Part shown: piece by piece, positions 1-10,437 of the stretch
How positions within the stretch are numbered: position 1 is the first letter of the stretch
Layout: each line of letters opens with the position of its first letter
From: Thalassia testudinum
Lineage: Eukaryota; Streptophyta; Magnoliopsida; Alismatales; Hydrocharitaceae
NCBI GenBank assembly: GCA_037157565.1
Contig: JAZHRO010000012.1
Coordinates: 8,334,501 to 8,398,500, forward strand
Length of the DNA: 64,000 nucleotides
Reading direction: 5' to 3'
Translations under genes and position numbers: made by a program
Notes under the pieces: model-generated
What the model was told of the DNA's origin: nothing
The model's database searches: none
What the model saw: only the letters and a program-made list of their open reading frames with translations

Positions 1-2285
1 CACCTGTGCAGAGTGAAATGCGTCTGAATCCACATCGATCAAAATTCTATGCGCCCCATTTTGTAGATCAGAAGAATATCCCTTGAAGATTGAGCTAAAG
101 GCGAAAGCCATTTCACTCTCCTGCAAACAAACAGGGACAACAGCACTTTCCGAATTTGCAAAACAAAAAATGGAATCATCCGATTCACGGTAGGCAGGCT
201 TACCACAACCAAACCCCAGATTGGGTCCAACATCCACTTGTGGAATGCAATCAGTCACCTGCGCCCCACCAATAGTAGACAAGATCCCAGCTTCATCTTC
301 ACACATCCCGCAGCAACCTGCTGCCCCTGCTGTCGAAACATGTCCCTGTGCGAGTTACGTTGCTGCCCCTGTTGCGAAGAAGCCAACAGATCGCCTTGAT
401 TTGGATGCGCCCAACAATGTTGCTGCTGCGAGGAAGCCAACAATGCAACACAACTCTGTTGCGCCCAACCTTCGCAGCATATGGGATCCTGCGATTGAGG
501 ACACGTAGCAACCCTAGAGGCCCAATCTCCATTGGCCAAATCAGGAAAATTAGAATCAAAATTCATATTAGGAAACTCACCAATTCCAGATCCAAAAATG
601 AATCTGAATGCCACCTGTGCAAAGCCTTGAAATGACCTTCCAAATCAGCCAACGATTTTGAAAAAGAACACAAAAAAGGAAAGTCAGCCATGAGATTCTC
701 CATACAATAAGCCACCCGATCAGCAACAACTCGAGCATTAATCACGCAATTAGACTCCTCGCCAGCTCTTTGATTCACATTTTGAAACCCAGAAACAGTA
801 GGCGACGCCAACTGTTTAGACCGCCATTCTAGCCTTGATTTCCTGCCCAATCCAGCAAAGCCAAGATTGTTACATTCCATAGTAGCCTTCGTCTTTAAAA
901 TCGAGCCCAAAATAGAAATATCTTCAACCCCACAATAAGGGGTCACTTTTGTAGCGCTAACCCCATGCGAATCATTCCCAATGCCAGCGCCAAGAAAATC
1001 TTTTGTGCCAGTTGTTGGATTTGAATCTTGTGGGCAATCAACAACTTGTGGCATGTCCATGTCATCAGCCATTCTTGGCAAACTAGCTGCAACGTGAATA
1101 TTCCCTTTGTCCAGCGCATGGGCTTTCCCCAAAATAGCAGAGCCATCAACTCCTTCCCGATTTGGAGGGTCGCCAACTGCAACATTCTCTGGAATGCCAG
1201 CTGTCACATGATTTGCAGCACATGAATTCGAAATTCGAATCCTCTCTGATGATCTCCACTCCCAGCGAGAATGTGTAGCTCTACCAACCACTGCTGGTGC
1301 ACCTTCTCTCCCATGCAACAGCTTCTCATGCCGGTCTATCTTCCTCCTTGATCTGATCACCCCTAAAGAACGCTGCGCAACACCCACTACCACCACCTGC
1401 GCATACGAAAGATCCTTCCGCAACATTGCTCCCAAGTTGATAAAGGAGATGACAAGCATTCCCACCAAATCTAAGAATCTCCTTCGATGGGATTAATTTT
1501 CCCACCTTCAATTCACCATCAACTACGACCAAAGAAGCATCTCTCTCTTGTAATCCAATGCCAAAACACCTCCTAACTCGTGCAAAAGAATATATCACCT
1601 CAGTATTATCAAGAGTTCTTAAACGAAGCGGAATGCCTAAAATACGAAAACGAAAGAGCGGTCGCGTAGGAATTCGTTCACCTGAAGCTCTCCTTCATAA
1701 ACACTCGGAAGGCTCCACTGAATCAGCAAATCTCCAATCGAAACCTCCTCAAACTTGAACTACTCCATGTCCACAATATCCAAACTAAAAAGCAACACCC
1801 ACTTCTCCGATAAAATCGAAACTTTCCAAGACTTCAATTTCATACCAAAACGAGAGAGGAAAGATCTAACATTGTCAAGCACCAAAATACCATGATATAG
1901 AACCCCAACCAATGAGCACTCAAGCATCAAATCCAACTGCATCGTTTCACTTGACCATGCAGCCTCAACACCATCAGCAGGAGTCTCCCCCGGTGGAGGG
2001 AGAGATCGCCTATGCCCCATGGAAGACCCACTCAAAGGCAGCATCGGACAAGAGCTCCTTTTGTGTTCCCATTCACAACACCTTAGGTAAAGAAATGGTT
2101 CACGACAATCCTTTGCCAAGTGTCTGAATCCCCGACACTTGAAGCATATGAAACTTCGGAGATAGGCCGAGTGAGATTCCTCCTCCGTCACCCTCCTCCA
2201 CCCCCTATGCCTTCCTCCAGAGTCCCTCATCCCATAAATCTTGCCACACAAAAACAATCGCCACCAACTCCTCCCAATCTACTTA
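1..2285 (-). mobile_element. L1-type LINE, ORF1 region, degenerate
   Basis: Read on the minus strand, this block holds the ORF1 part of a plant L1-type LINE. The zinc-knuckle region comes first (about 2257-1760), followed by a long low-complexity tail region down to the window edge. The endonuclease and reverse transcriptase ORF would lie left of base 1 and is not seen. Stops and frameshifts break the reading frame near 1620-1500 and below 560, so it is not functional. Its 5' end abuts the truncated Copia element that starts near 2290, with no duplication visible at the junction. Confidence 0.7.
1760..2257 (-). pseudogene. LINE ORF1 protein with CCHC zinc knuckle (remnant)
   Basis: A 165-codon open stretch. 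Near residues 38-51 it has a canonical CCHC knuckle, C-x2-C-x4-H-x4-C (CFKCRGFRHLAKDC). A second, degenerate knuckle follows with two adjacent Cys, then His and Cys (RCCEWEHKRSSCP). Such double knuckles are typical of ORF1 RNA-binding proteins of plant L1 elements, which coat the LINE transcript. The frame continues in-phase for about 40 codons past base 1760 and then meets stops. The upstream part of ORF1 is missing or unrecognisable. The family is inferred from knuckle spacing and from the matching strand of the LINE pieces elsewhere in the window. Confidence 0.6.
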
Positions 2286-2289
2286 ATGC

Positions 2290-3950
2290 TGCCAAATCCC
2301 ACTCAAGTATGTGTTGTGGATACTGACAGTGCTTCTGATGATGTCTCCAAGTTCTACCTCCATGCCTACGGATGAGGATATTCCTATTGCTATTAGGAAG
2401 GCTCCTTGAACTTGTGTCAATACTGTATTGCTGGGAGTGTTGTTTTTGCTGACTCTCTGGGTACAAAGTTTCATGCATTCACTGCTGCAGTGTCTAGTGC
2501 TATGATTCCTAGTTCTTACCAGCAAGCTCTACTACATCCACACTGGAAAGCAGCTATGGAGGAGATGTCTGCTCTTACTGACAGAGGTACCTGGGAGCTT
2601 ACCATTTTACCTTATGAGAGCCAGATGGGTCTATTTCTCAATATAAGGCTCGCCTTGTGGCCAAAGAATTCACCCAAACATATAGGGTGGATTTCTTTGA
2701 CACATTTTCTCCGGTTGCTCAGCTCTCCACAGTCCGTATACTTATATCACTTGCAGCTCATTATGGATGGCATCTACACCAGTTGGATGTCAAAAATGTG
2801 TTTCTTTATGGAGATTTACAGGAGATGTATGCAGCAGCCTCCTGGATTTGAGGTTTAAGGGGAGTGTGTTTGCAAGCTTCGTAAGGCCATTTATGGTATA
2901 AAGGAGTATTTGACACGCCAGTTTATCATGAAGGACCTTAGGAAACCAAGGTATTTTTTAGGCATTGAGATTGCAATAAGTAAGCAAAGGATAATTATGT
3001 CACAAAGAAATATGCCCTTGACATTCTCCAAGAGACAGGCACGCTAGGATCCAAGGATGCCAATATTCCTATGATTCCTAAGGTACACTTCTTTGATGAT
3101 ACTGTGAAGTTGAAGGATAAGAAGGCCTATTGACAGCTAGTAGGGAAACTACTATATCTAAATATTACTAGGCCAGATATTAGTCTTGCAGTAGGTAAGT
3201 TAAGTCAGTTCCTAGACAAATGTATCGATCATTAGCAAGTGATAATGCAAGTGCTGAGGTACATCAAAGGATGTCTAGGTAGAGGCATCCCCTTCCAGAA
3301 GAAGACTCCTATGTTTATTATTGCATACTCAGATGTAGATTATGCAGGGGATGTTGGAGACGAGATCTACAACTGGCTTTTGTACTTCTGTAGCTAGAAA
3401 TTTGGTGACCTGGAGTAAGAAACAAAATGTCGTTTCATGCCCCAATGCTGAGTCAGAGTATCGTGCTATGGCACATACTGTAGCTGAGATGATATGGATA
3501 AGATCTTTGTTGGAAAATCTTCATGTTACTATTCAGGAGCTGATGGAAACGTATTGTAAAATTAAGCTGCAACATACATTGCCGACAATCTCATGTTCCA
3601 TGAGAGAATCAAACATGTGGAAGTGGATTGTTATTACACCAAGAGCTTGATTCAGCAGGGTCTGCTTCACACCATGTGCCTTGCATCTTCATATTAGACT
3701 ACAGACATGTTTACTAAGTCGTTATCCCACCCTATGTTTGAGAAGTGCAGAAGCAAGCTGAGCATAGTGGATATATATGCTCCAGCTTAAGGGAGAGTTT
3801 TGCATTATGTTATTTGATGAGGGTCTTTATGTCTTTATTATTTTGATTGGATTTGTCATAATTTTTCCCTGACCTCTCTCTATATAAAGAGGTGCAGGGG
3901 CAGCTTAGTAATTACGAAATTTCATTTTCTTCAACTTCTAATGAGAGCAA
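2290..3950 (+). mobile_element. 5'-truncated Ty1/Copia element ('Copia 1')
   Basis: The right half of a Copia polyprotein followed by a 3' LTR. Coding similarity starts near 2308 in the linker before reverse transcriptase. It continues through RT fragments (2560-2860), a collapsed RT C-terminus and the RNase H region (3120-3780). It ends in the usual C-terminal patch KLSIVDIYAPA at 3755-3787. A polypurine tract (ttaagggagag, about 3787-3797) marks the start of the 3' LTR near 3799. The LTR has a TATA-like stretch (tctatataaagagg) near 3877 and ends near 3945. No 5' LTR, gag, protease or integrase is present. Confidence 0.75.
2406..3787 (+). pseudogene. Copia reverse transcriptase/RNase H remnant
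   Basis: The pieces lie in all three forward frames. The RT N-terminus includes HPHWKAAMEEMSAL and WELTILP (about 2530-2615). The next block, in another frame, matches the RT segment ending LHQLDVKNVF and the QQPPGFEV patch (2657-2858). About 300 bp of RT, including the catalytic YVDD region, is deleted after 2900. The text then jumps to the KDL...YFLGIEIA region (2930) and to RNase H (3180-3780). It is clearly dead. RT would copy element RNA and RNase H would remove the template strand. Confidence 0.7.
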
Positions 3951-3959
3951 ATTAGAGGT

Positions 3960-4180
3960 GGCCATACCCGACTTGCCTGGAAGTCACCTCCTAGTAAAGT
4001 CCTAAAAATGATGTTGCAAAGCCATCGTGATCTAGGCTCTATCATGAAGGACCTCCTCTCCAACCATCAAGGAACTAATGAGATTAAACCTCCTTCTCAA
4101 GCTGGCCACCATATGAAAGAAACAAGTATTTGCATCCCTTTCTTGTAGCCAAATCTATCTAGACTTCTATCTCCAATCAG
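3960..4180 (-). mobile_element. LINE fragment (endonuclease-RT linker)
   Basis: On the minus strand about 70 codons resemble the linker between endonuclease and reverse transcriptase in L1 ORF2. The patch ERDANTCFFHMVASLRRRFN matches the widely conserved 'GDRNTRFFH..AS.RRR.N' block of plant L1 elements. It has internal stops and no recognisable 5' or 3' end. It lies between the 3' LTR of Copia 1 and the gag remnant of Copia C. Confidence 0.5.
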
Positions 4181-4286
4181 TCTCCCTTTTCAGGTCCTCT
4201 TGCTGAACCACTGTATAAAATTTTCATCTCCTGCTCTATTCGATCTCCGTAAGATCTCTTGTATCCTCTATTTGGGAATAGGATAA

Positions 4287-4566
4287 TAATAGCATAGAGT
4301 CTCAGATTGCTGCTAATCTTCAGTAAAACAAGACAACCAAGGAGATTTTGGATAGCTTGTCTAAGAAACTCTCCCAGAAATCGGATCATGCCCGTTTGGT
4401 TAGTATTTATCGTTGCATCTGGTCTATGGTTCAAGGGTAGTGTTCTTTGGTATGTTATTATGTTAAGATTGAATCACTTCGTCGAGAGCTGAATGTCTTT
4501 CATCCTTCCTACTACGATACCCAAACTGGACAACGCTAGATGTGGCAAGTTTACATGTTCTTGAAT
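4287..4566 (+). pseudogene. Copia C gag fragment (UBN2-type)
   Basis: About 90 codons resemble the Copia gag (UBN2/DUF4219) domain, including TKEILDSLSKKLS and HARLVSIYRCIWSM, then ELNVFHPSYYDTQTGQR. Stops and frame changes interrupt it. It ends at the 5' LTR of element A at 4567, and the next gag segment is found nearly 6 kb away at 10438. Gag forms the virus-like particle of the retrotransposon. It is too damaged to be expressed as a useful protein. Confidence 0.6.
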
Positions 4567-4788
4567 TGCTAGAGAAAATTAGAATTAAGAATTAGAAATA
4601 TCTATTTCCTATTTTGTTTCATTCGAAAATGTCCTATTTTGTTTCATTCAAAATTATAGAGATATGTTTTAGGTAGAGATTTAATAGGATAGAAATAGGA
4701 TTGACCCTCTCTATGAAAATAGACCAAACTCCATGTATTTTTCTTTGAGATTTTAGAATAAAAGTTCTCTACTTTTTAAATCTCCACA
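4567..4788 (+). repeat. 5' LTR of element A
   Basis: A 222-bp LTR ending in TCTCCACA, followed at once by primer-binding sequence TGGTATTAAAC. Its right half matches the right part of the 3' LTR (10320-10437): both carry 'gaccaaactccat/a' and 'aataaaagttctcta'. Its left half matches 5651-5743. Confidence 0.7.
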
Positions 4789-5650
4789 TGGTATTAAACT
4801 AGGTTTGCCTAAGGAACCTCATGTCCTCCACCATTACCTAGGGGCGCCGTCGGCTCCCTCTCTACCTCAGGAAGCATGTGCAATCCCTTGGCCAATTTGG
4901 CGACACAATGCATCGCCAAGTATCGCCTGAAGATTGCCAAGGCAAGTTGCTTGGCCTATCTCCTCTCCATCACCGATCATAGTGGGACCAAGTTGGTCCC
5001 TATTCATGACGTAGGCCCCCTTCCATCAAGTAGGATCCACATTGCAAGGTTGGGGTGATGCCATGCAGTAAGTTGCTAAATCGATTTTCACTTTGTGTGT
5101 GTGAAGCAAGTACGTTGTTGGCACCATGGCAAAAGGAAATTCTTCAAAGGTGATTCCTAAGGCCAAGATCTCAACATCAGTACTTCTTCAAGGAGATCCT
5201 GGTTGGGCCTCGATACTATCTAACTAACTTGTACCTGGCCTGAAAGAAAGTTATGCAGCCTTGGGTCGTGTGATCGATGTCAAAAACACCGATGAGTGGT
5301 AGAGAAACTAAGCCACGAGCTTGATCCCATCTGTAAATGCTAGGAGCCAGTTCGCCTCTTTTCCTGGTGTGAAGAGTTTTTTCTTTGGTGACAGATGACT
5401 ACCAATGCTTGGGAACATACCCCATACAAGTAAAAGGATCTGAATCGGTTCAATTTCAATTTACGATTAGTTTATAAGTTTAGTTGAAGTACTTCATATC
5501 AGTGCTTAGGATTGACCCCCCTTTGAATGCCAAAGTATGTGCATGATCAAGTTTGCATGCATGCTCCAACCCCAACTACATTAGATGGGGGGGAGCATCT
5601 ACTAGGACACTACTTCAAGTTGGGCATGCACACTCTAACTTAAGGGAAAG
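4789..5650 (+). other. Internal region of element A (no clear genes)
   Basis: This stretch holds the leader of element A. A 60-codon open stretch at 4876-5058 and scattered short patches have no motif I can assign. A run of seven G near 5586 and the polypurine tract at 5637-5650 are the only element signals. I see no protease, integrase or RT motif here. Confidence 0.5.
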
Positions 5651-5743
5651 TGTTAGAAAAATTATCTATTTCCTATTTATATCTTTCCTATTTTATTTCT
5701 CTTAAAATTTCAAATATGTTTTAGACAATTAGAGATTTGATGG

Positions 5744-5863
5744 TGTTGAGTTATAGGGATGTATTTGACATTTATTTATTTCTTGTGGGCCCAGTCCTTT
5801 TTTATATAAGAGGAGGGCTAGGGTTTCTTTCAGATGGTTAATGCATTCTTTTTAGTCCTATAT
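5744..5863 (+). repeat. 5' LTR of Copia B
   Basis: A 120-bp LTR starting TGTTGAGTTATAGGGATG. It has a TATA-like 'tttatataagagg' near 5800 and ends next to the primer-binding site at 5864. It pairs with 10130-10264, where the first bases have changed to TATTGAG. Confidence 0.8.
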
Positions 5864-6557
5864 GGTATCAAAGCAACGATCCTAAGTCGATGCTCCGATA
5901 TCCCACCGGAAAAAAAAAAATGATTGGATCAATAACGTGGAGGTGATCCGATGGAGAATGGCTTCCGTGTCGCCACCACCAACTAAAAGGGTAGCAGCAG
6001 TGCTTCAGCCATCGCCAAATAGACTAGAGTCACTGGCTGCACCACTGTTGAGCTATCCAGCAGGCCCAGCACCACCACTGAGGGATTGCCACCACCGACA
6101 GTAGCTAGGGCTGCTGCTGCTGGTCTTCGATCTTTGGTTGCTTGTGTTATGTCTTGCATGATGAGTCTTCTTTCACGCCTAGTTTGGATGGTGATGAGCC
6201 CTCTCACCCATGATAGAGCAGTTTGATCCTAGAAGAAGATGAACTTCGATTTTTACTAGGTTCACGTGCGCAACCTAAGAAGTTGTGGAAAAGAAGTGGG
6301 CCAAGAGCGCATGGGTGATCGACTCCGGCACCTTTATTCATCTCAACGGAGACAGACCATTTGTAGGACCCCATAGTTCCACGAGAATCCAAGATGTGAG
6401 GGTAGCCAATGGTGCTACCTCCCCAATTATTGCAATTGGGCATGTAGATGCAACACCGAAGATAAAGATAGAGAAGGTATACTATGCTCATGAATTTCCT
6501 ATGAATCTATTGTCTATGGGGTGCATTTGTAGAAATTTTGGATGCCTTTTCTTTGAT

Positions 6558-6919
6558 CAGTGATTTAAACGCCGACGGCATACCGACGAAATGAAGATTT
6601 TTGAAGATATGCCATGTCGACATGCTTAAGTTGTCGAAACGCAGGTGTTTTGCCAGCATGCCAATGAAATCATGAACATGTTGACGGCATGCTGTTGTTG
6701 CTACTCTTGTTGCAGCAACTGCTATATAGGTTATGTATCGACATATTACATATAAAGTAAAAGACAGGATTTAGGGCTTAAATGAAAATATTTATCTATT
6801 GAAATTGTTATTTTTAAAATTTTAATCATTTTGACTTCTGTCATTTTTGTCGGCATGCCAACAAAATACGCATTTGGAAATTTATCGAAACGACGTCGAA
6901 ATCAGCATTTTGAACTTTA
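6558..6919. mobile_element. hAT-type MITE (362 bp) with 8-bp TSD TCTTTGAT
   Basis: The element is flanked by a perfect 8-bp direct repeat TCTTTGAT at 6550-6557 and 6920-6927. It splits a Copia B reading frame that resumes exactly after the second copy. It begins CAGTGATTTAAACGCC; the reverse complement of its right end is TAAAGTTCAAAATGCT, an imperfect terminal inverted repeat differing partly by transitions. Inside are several copies of a GGCATGCC-centred motif in both orientations. An 8-bp duplication, CAGTG-like end and small size fit a non-autonomous hAT element. It has no coding capacity. Confidence 0.75.
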
Positions 6920-7013
6920 TCTTTGATGAGAAGCATTGTTACTTCCATGATCATTCGATGGGAGATATAATAGGGGCGACAAAGAGAAATGGGTTGTACT
7001 ACTTAGACACACC

Positions 7014-7536
7014 TAGGCCTGTCAAACAGGTCAGGTCGAGTTAGACCCGACCCAATTAGACTAAAATCGATTATAATCGAGTCGGGTCGGGTCCCATCCG
7101 TTTATTTAACAGGTTCATTTACCCAAACCTGAACCCGACCCAATTATAATAGTCAAACCTGACCTGACCCGTTTAACCCATTTAATTAAACGAGTTAAAC
7201 AGATTCGGGTCAGATTAAACAAGTTCGGTGGGTTAAATGGGTTTTAAATTGGTAAATGGGTAAAATGGGTAGATGAGTTAAACGGATTTTACATGAGTTA
7301 AATGGGTGAAATTGGATAAATGAGTTAAATGGGTAAATTGGGTAAATGGGTTAAATAGAGGGAACAGAGGACTCAGGTAAGGGGGTTTCTTATCGAGTTA
7401 AGTGGGTACATGACCATAAGCTCGAACCCGACCGATTTATTAAACGGATTAACCGGGTTTAAACTCGTTTATCATTAACGGGTTCGGGTCGGGTTCAGGT
7501 TAGGTTAAACGGGCTTGATTTTTTTTGTTGGCCCTA
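7014..7536. mobile_element. hAT-type MITE (523 bp) rich in GGGTTAAA motifs, TSD GACACACC
   Basis: Perfect 8-bp duplications GACACACC lie at 7006-7013 and 7537-7544. The ends are TAGGCCTGTCAAAC and, as the reverse complement of the right side, TAGGGCCAACAA. The interior is a dense, partly palindromic array of GGGTTAAA/GGGTAAAT and CGGGTCGGGT motifs: CCCGACC-type on the left and centre, and GGGTCGGG-type near the right. This composition matches a widespread class of plant hAT MITEs with TAGG-CTGTCAAACGGGTC ends (family knowledge). It sits in the gag-pre-integrase segment of Copia B and is non-coding. Confidence 0.85.
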
Positions 7537-10129
7537 GACACACCTACCTTGTTTGCAGGGGCTGTGTCAATCACTCTATCTATTATTGTCGCACTGGAGA
7601 CTTGCATCCCTCAATGAAGAAGATGCGTCAAATGTACCTAGAGTTATCAGATGCATTAATTTTAGAGTGCGAGGACTGCTAGCTGGCGAAGCATCACAAG
7701 AGCAGTTACCCTCAGAGAGATGGAGTCAGTACAATGCCCTTCACCTTAGTACACTGCGATGTACGGGGAACTTCCAAGGTTGCCACTCCTAGCGAGCATA
7801 GATATTTTGCAGTGTTTGTTGATGACCATAGTCACCTTATCTGGGTCTTTCTAATGAAGGCTCGCAACGAGATTCCTTAAATTGTCCAACAATTCCTTTC
7901 CGAGGAGCAGACACAGTACGACACCACAGTCTGACTCTTCCACAGTGATAATGCACTTGAGTTTATGCACAAACATTTATAGGTCTTCTGTTCAAGGGGG
8001 ATTATTCATAAACGTCATGCGCTCATACTTTTCAATGGAATGGGGTTACTAAGCATAAGTTGCAACATCTCCTTGATATTGCTAGGACTTTAATGTCCCA
8101 TATGAAGGTTCCTAGACAATTTTTGGGTGATGCCATACTCACAGTACCATACTTGATCAATCGGGTGCCATCCTTTGTGCTTCATAGTCATATCCATACC
8201 AAACTATATATCCTGAGTGTAGCAAGTCATTTCCTTTGCCCTTGCGAGTGTTTGGATGCATATGTTTTGTTTAGAATCATGTCAGTAAAGATAAGTTTGC
8301 TCCACATGTGACGAAGTGTCTTCCTTAGTTACTCTAGGACATAGAAGAGCTACAGGTGCTACGATTCAATCCGTAGAAGATATGTTACTGTAGATGTGAC
8401 CTTTGAAAAGATTCTCTACTTCTCAGAAGAATGATCGTCTATAGAGGCTGCCATACAAGAGACACAAATCTATCAGAAGAGATCATAGTTAGACAGTTTC
8501 CAGGAAGATGAACTTATACAGCATCCTGCCCCTTCATATAAGAGTGATTCAAATAGGGATGAGTAGCTTGTGCTGAGAAGATCTACTACCATATGTACTC
8601 TTCATCCCATGTCCTAATACACTGTGATTTCCCATCTAGAAAAGGGAGACAGACAGTTTGCCTTAGCTATTACTACTATTGTTTCCAGAGATTTTATTCA
8701 GGCCTCTCAGGATCCCAAGTGGAGAGCAGCTATAGATGAGGAGATGCAAGCTTTACAATCCAGAAAGACAGGATCTTGTTCCATGTCCTGAAAGTGCTAC
8801 TATTGTTGGCTACCGATAGGTGTCTACCGTAAAGTACAGGTCTGCTGGGACAGTTGATAGATATAAGGCCAAACTCGTTGCTATGGGATTCACCCAAACA
8901 TATAGGATAGATTACCTTGAGACTTTTTTATCTATTGCTCGTATTACTTCCATCAAGATTATTCTTTTTTTACAGTGATCCAGAAGTGACCTTTATATGA
9001 ATTTGATAGTAAAAATGCTTTCTTATATGGAGATCTGGCTAAGATATACATGTGACAGCCACCAGGATGACATTTAGGGGGAGCCTGTGTGTCACCTATG
9101 GAAGGTCATTTATAGCCTGAAACAAAGTCTACGAGCCTGGTTTGAGAGGCTCAATTCAAAGATCAAGAAGACAAGTTTTCAACAATCTACTCCTGACCAT
9201 TCTATCTTTATCAGGAAAGCAATGTATGGTGGTATCTAGAGAGTTGTCATCTTTACAATCTATGTTGATATGATCTTGACTGGCGATGATGCAGATGGGA
9301 TAGTACAGACGAAGACCTTTCTACAGTCAACCTTTGTCACCAAGGATTTAGGTGACCTTCCTTATTTCTTGGAAGATAGAAGCCGTTCGCCAATGAACGA
9401 GCTTATCCCTATCTCAAGGATGGTATACCTTGCAGATTCTTGAGGCTAGGCTACTTGGGTCCAAACCATTAAGGATACTCGTAGAGTCACCATCTGACCA
9501 TAACATAAATAAGACAGATCCCTTGTTTGAGGATGTTATCAGATATCGTAGTACTGTTGGTCGCTTGCTATATCTGACCATTACACGACCTGATATCAGT
9601 TTTGCTGTTAGTAGAGCTAATCAGTTTATGCAGAATCCAAGATACAGTCATTGGCAAGATGTGTCTCATTCTGAGATATCTGAAGGGCACTCTAAGGAGA
9701 GGATTGTACTATAGAACAAGTGGCTCTCTTGATCTATAGAGGACATACGATTTACTTCGAGCTTTGTTGTTTATCTGGGAGGTAATCTAGTTTCGTAGAG
9801 TAAGAAGTAGAATGTAGTGGCTCGCTCTTGTACAAATCTATGGCCCAGGCAGCTTGTGAGATTATGTGGATGGTTAGCTTTCTACATGATTTGGGGATAA
9901 AGGTTGACATGCCTGTCCCACTTTATTGTGACAATATGTCTGCTACCTACATTACATCGAATCCGATCTTCCATGCAAGATGGAGGTTTAGAAGAAAAGA
10001 TAAATACCCCGTACATCTCCTGCAAGCTTCAGCTAGTAGATATTCTCACCAAGCGATTGAAGAAGTGGCATGATTTCCTTAGTAGCAAGTTGGGCCTCAA
10101 CGACATATACACCCCAACTTAAGAGAAAG

Positions 10130-10264
10130 TATTGAGTTATAGGGATGTGTTTGACATTTATTTATTTCTTGTAGGGTACTTATGTAATTTGCCTAGTTCT
10201 CTTTTATATAAAAGGAGGGCTAGGATTTTTTTTGGATGGTTAATGCATTCTTTTTAGTCCCATA
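10130..10264 (+). repeat. 3' LTR of Copia B
   Basis: Starts TATTGAGTTATAGGGATGTG (first TG mutated to TA) after the purine tract aagagaaag and ends tttttagtcccata. It is about 15 bp longer than the 5' LTR. The extra sequence is 'gtacttatgtaatttgcc'-like. Confidence 0.75.
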
Positions 10265-10437
10265 GATAGGATATGATTAACTTTCAGATATATTTTAGGT
10301 AGTTAGAAATTTGATGGGATGTTATTTGCTTCCTTTATAAGTAGTAGAATTGATCCTCTCTATAAAAAAGGACCAAACTCCAACTATTCTTCTTTGAGAT
10401 TTCATAATAAAAGTTCTCTAGTTAAATCTCCACAGTC

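Larger units (their letters stand above)
6285..10125 (+). pseudogene. Copia B pol polyprotein (protease-integrase-RT-RNase H), broken
   Basis: Protease: SAWVIDSGTFIH at about 6306-6341 keeps the aspartic D-S-G active site. Gag-pre-integrase: RNGLYYLDTP near 6988-7016, cut by a MITE. Integrase: LVHCDVRGTSKVATPSEHRY (7744-7803), FVDDHSHLIWVFLMKA, and later LINRVPSF (8154). RT: DPKWRAAIDEEMQAL (8713), the QTYRID region (8893), and a catalytic box degraded to YVDM (about 9264; family consensus YVDD). RNase H: YRSTVGRLLYLTITRPDISFAVS (9548-9616) through YCDNMSATYI (9924). Many stops and frameshifts make it non-functional. There is no gag. Confidence 0.75.
5744..10264 (+). mobile_element. Ty1/Copia element 'B', inserted in the LTR of element A
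   Basis: The 5' LTR is 5744-5863 (TGTTGAGTTATAGGG...) and is followed by primer site TGGTATCAAAGC at 5864. The 3' LTR is 10130-10264 after an aagagaaag purine tract. The flanks are gatgg (5739-5743) and gatag (10265-10269), a probable 5-bp target duplication with one change. The internal part lacks a recognisable gag and begins with protease near 6300. It then has gag-pre-integrase, integrase, RT and RNase H, all broken. Two MITE-like insertions (6558-6919 and 7014-7536) interrupt it. Confidence 0.8.
4567..10437 (+). mobile_element. Non-autonomous LTR element 'A' inside Copia C
   Basis: The 5' LTR is 4567-4788 (TGCTAGAG...TCTCCACA). It is followed directly by a tRNA-Met-like primer site (TGGTATTAAAC, 4789). 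The internal region is only about 860 bp (4789-5650) and encodes no recognisable pol. A polypurine tract (aacttaagggaaag) precedes the 3' LTR, which begins TGTTAGAAAAATTATC at 5651. That LTR is cut at 5743 by Copia B and continues after 10264 to about 10437. The two halves overlap by roughly 35 bp of LTR sequence, so the 3' LTR has a rearrangement. No clean target duplication was found. The short internal region suggests a deletion derivative or TRIM/LARD-like element. Confidence 0.65.

Noticed and set aside
563..1468. A 301-codon open frame on the minus strand that could be taken for a host gene
   Set aside because: It continues from the LINE ORF1 zinc-knuckle region on the same strand and has low-complexity text typical of ORF1 tails. 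No other motif.
7014..7536. Interstitial telomeric sequence
   Set aside because: The words vary (GGGTTAAA, GGGTAAAT, CGGGTC), are in both orientations, and are bounded by terminal repeats and an 8-bp duplication. A MITE fits better.
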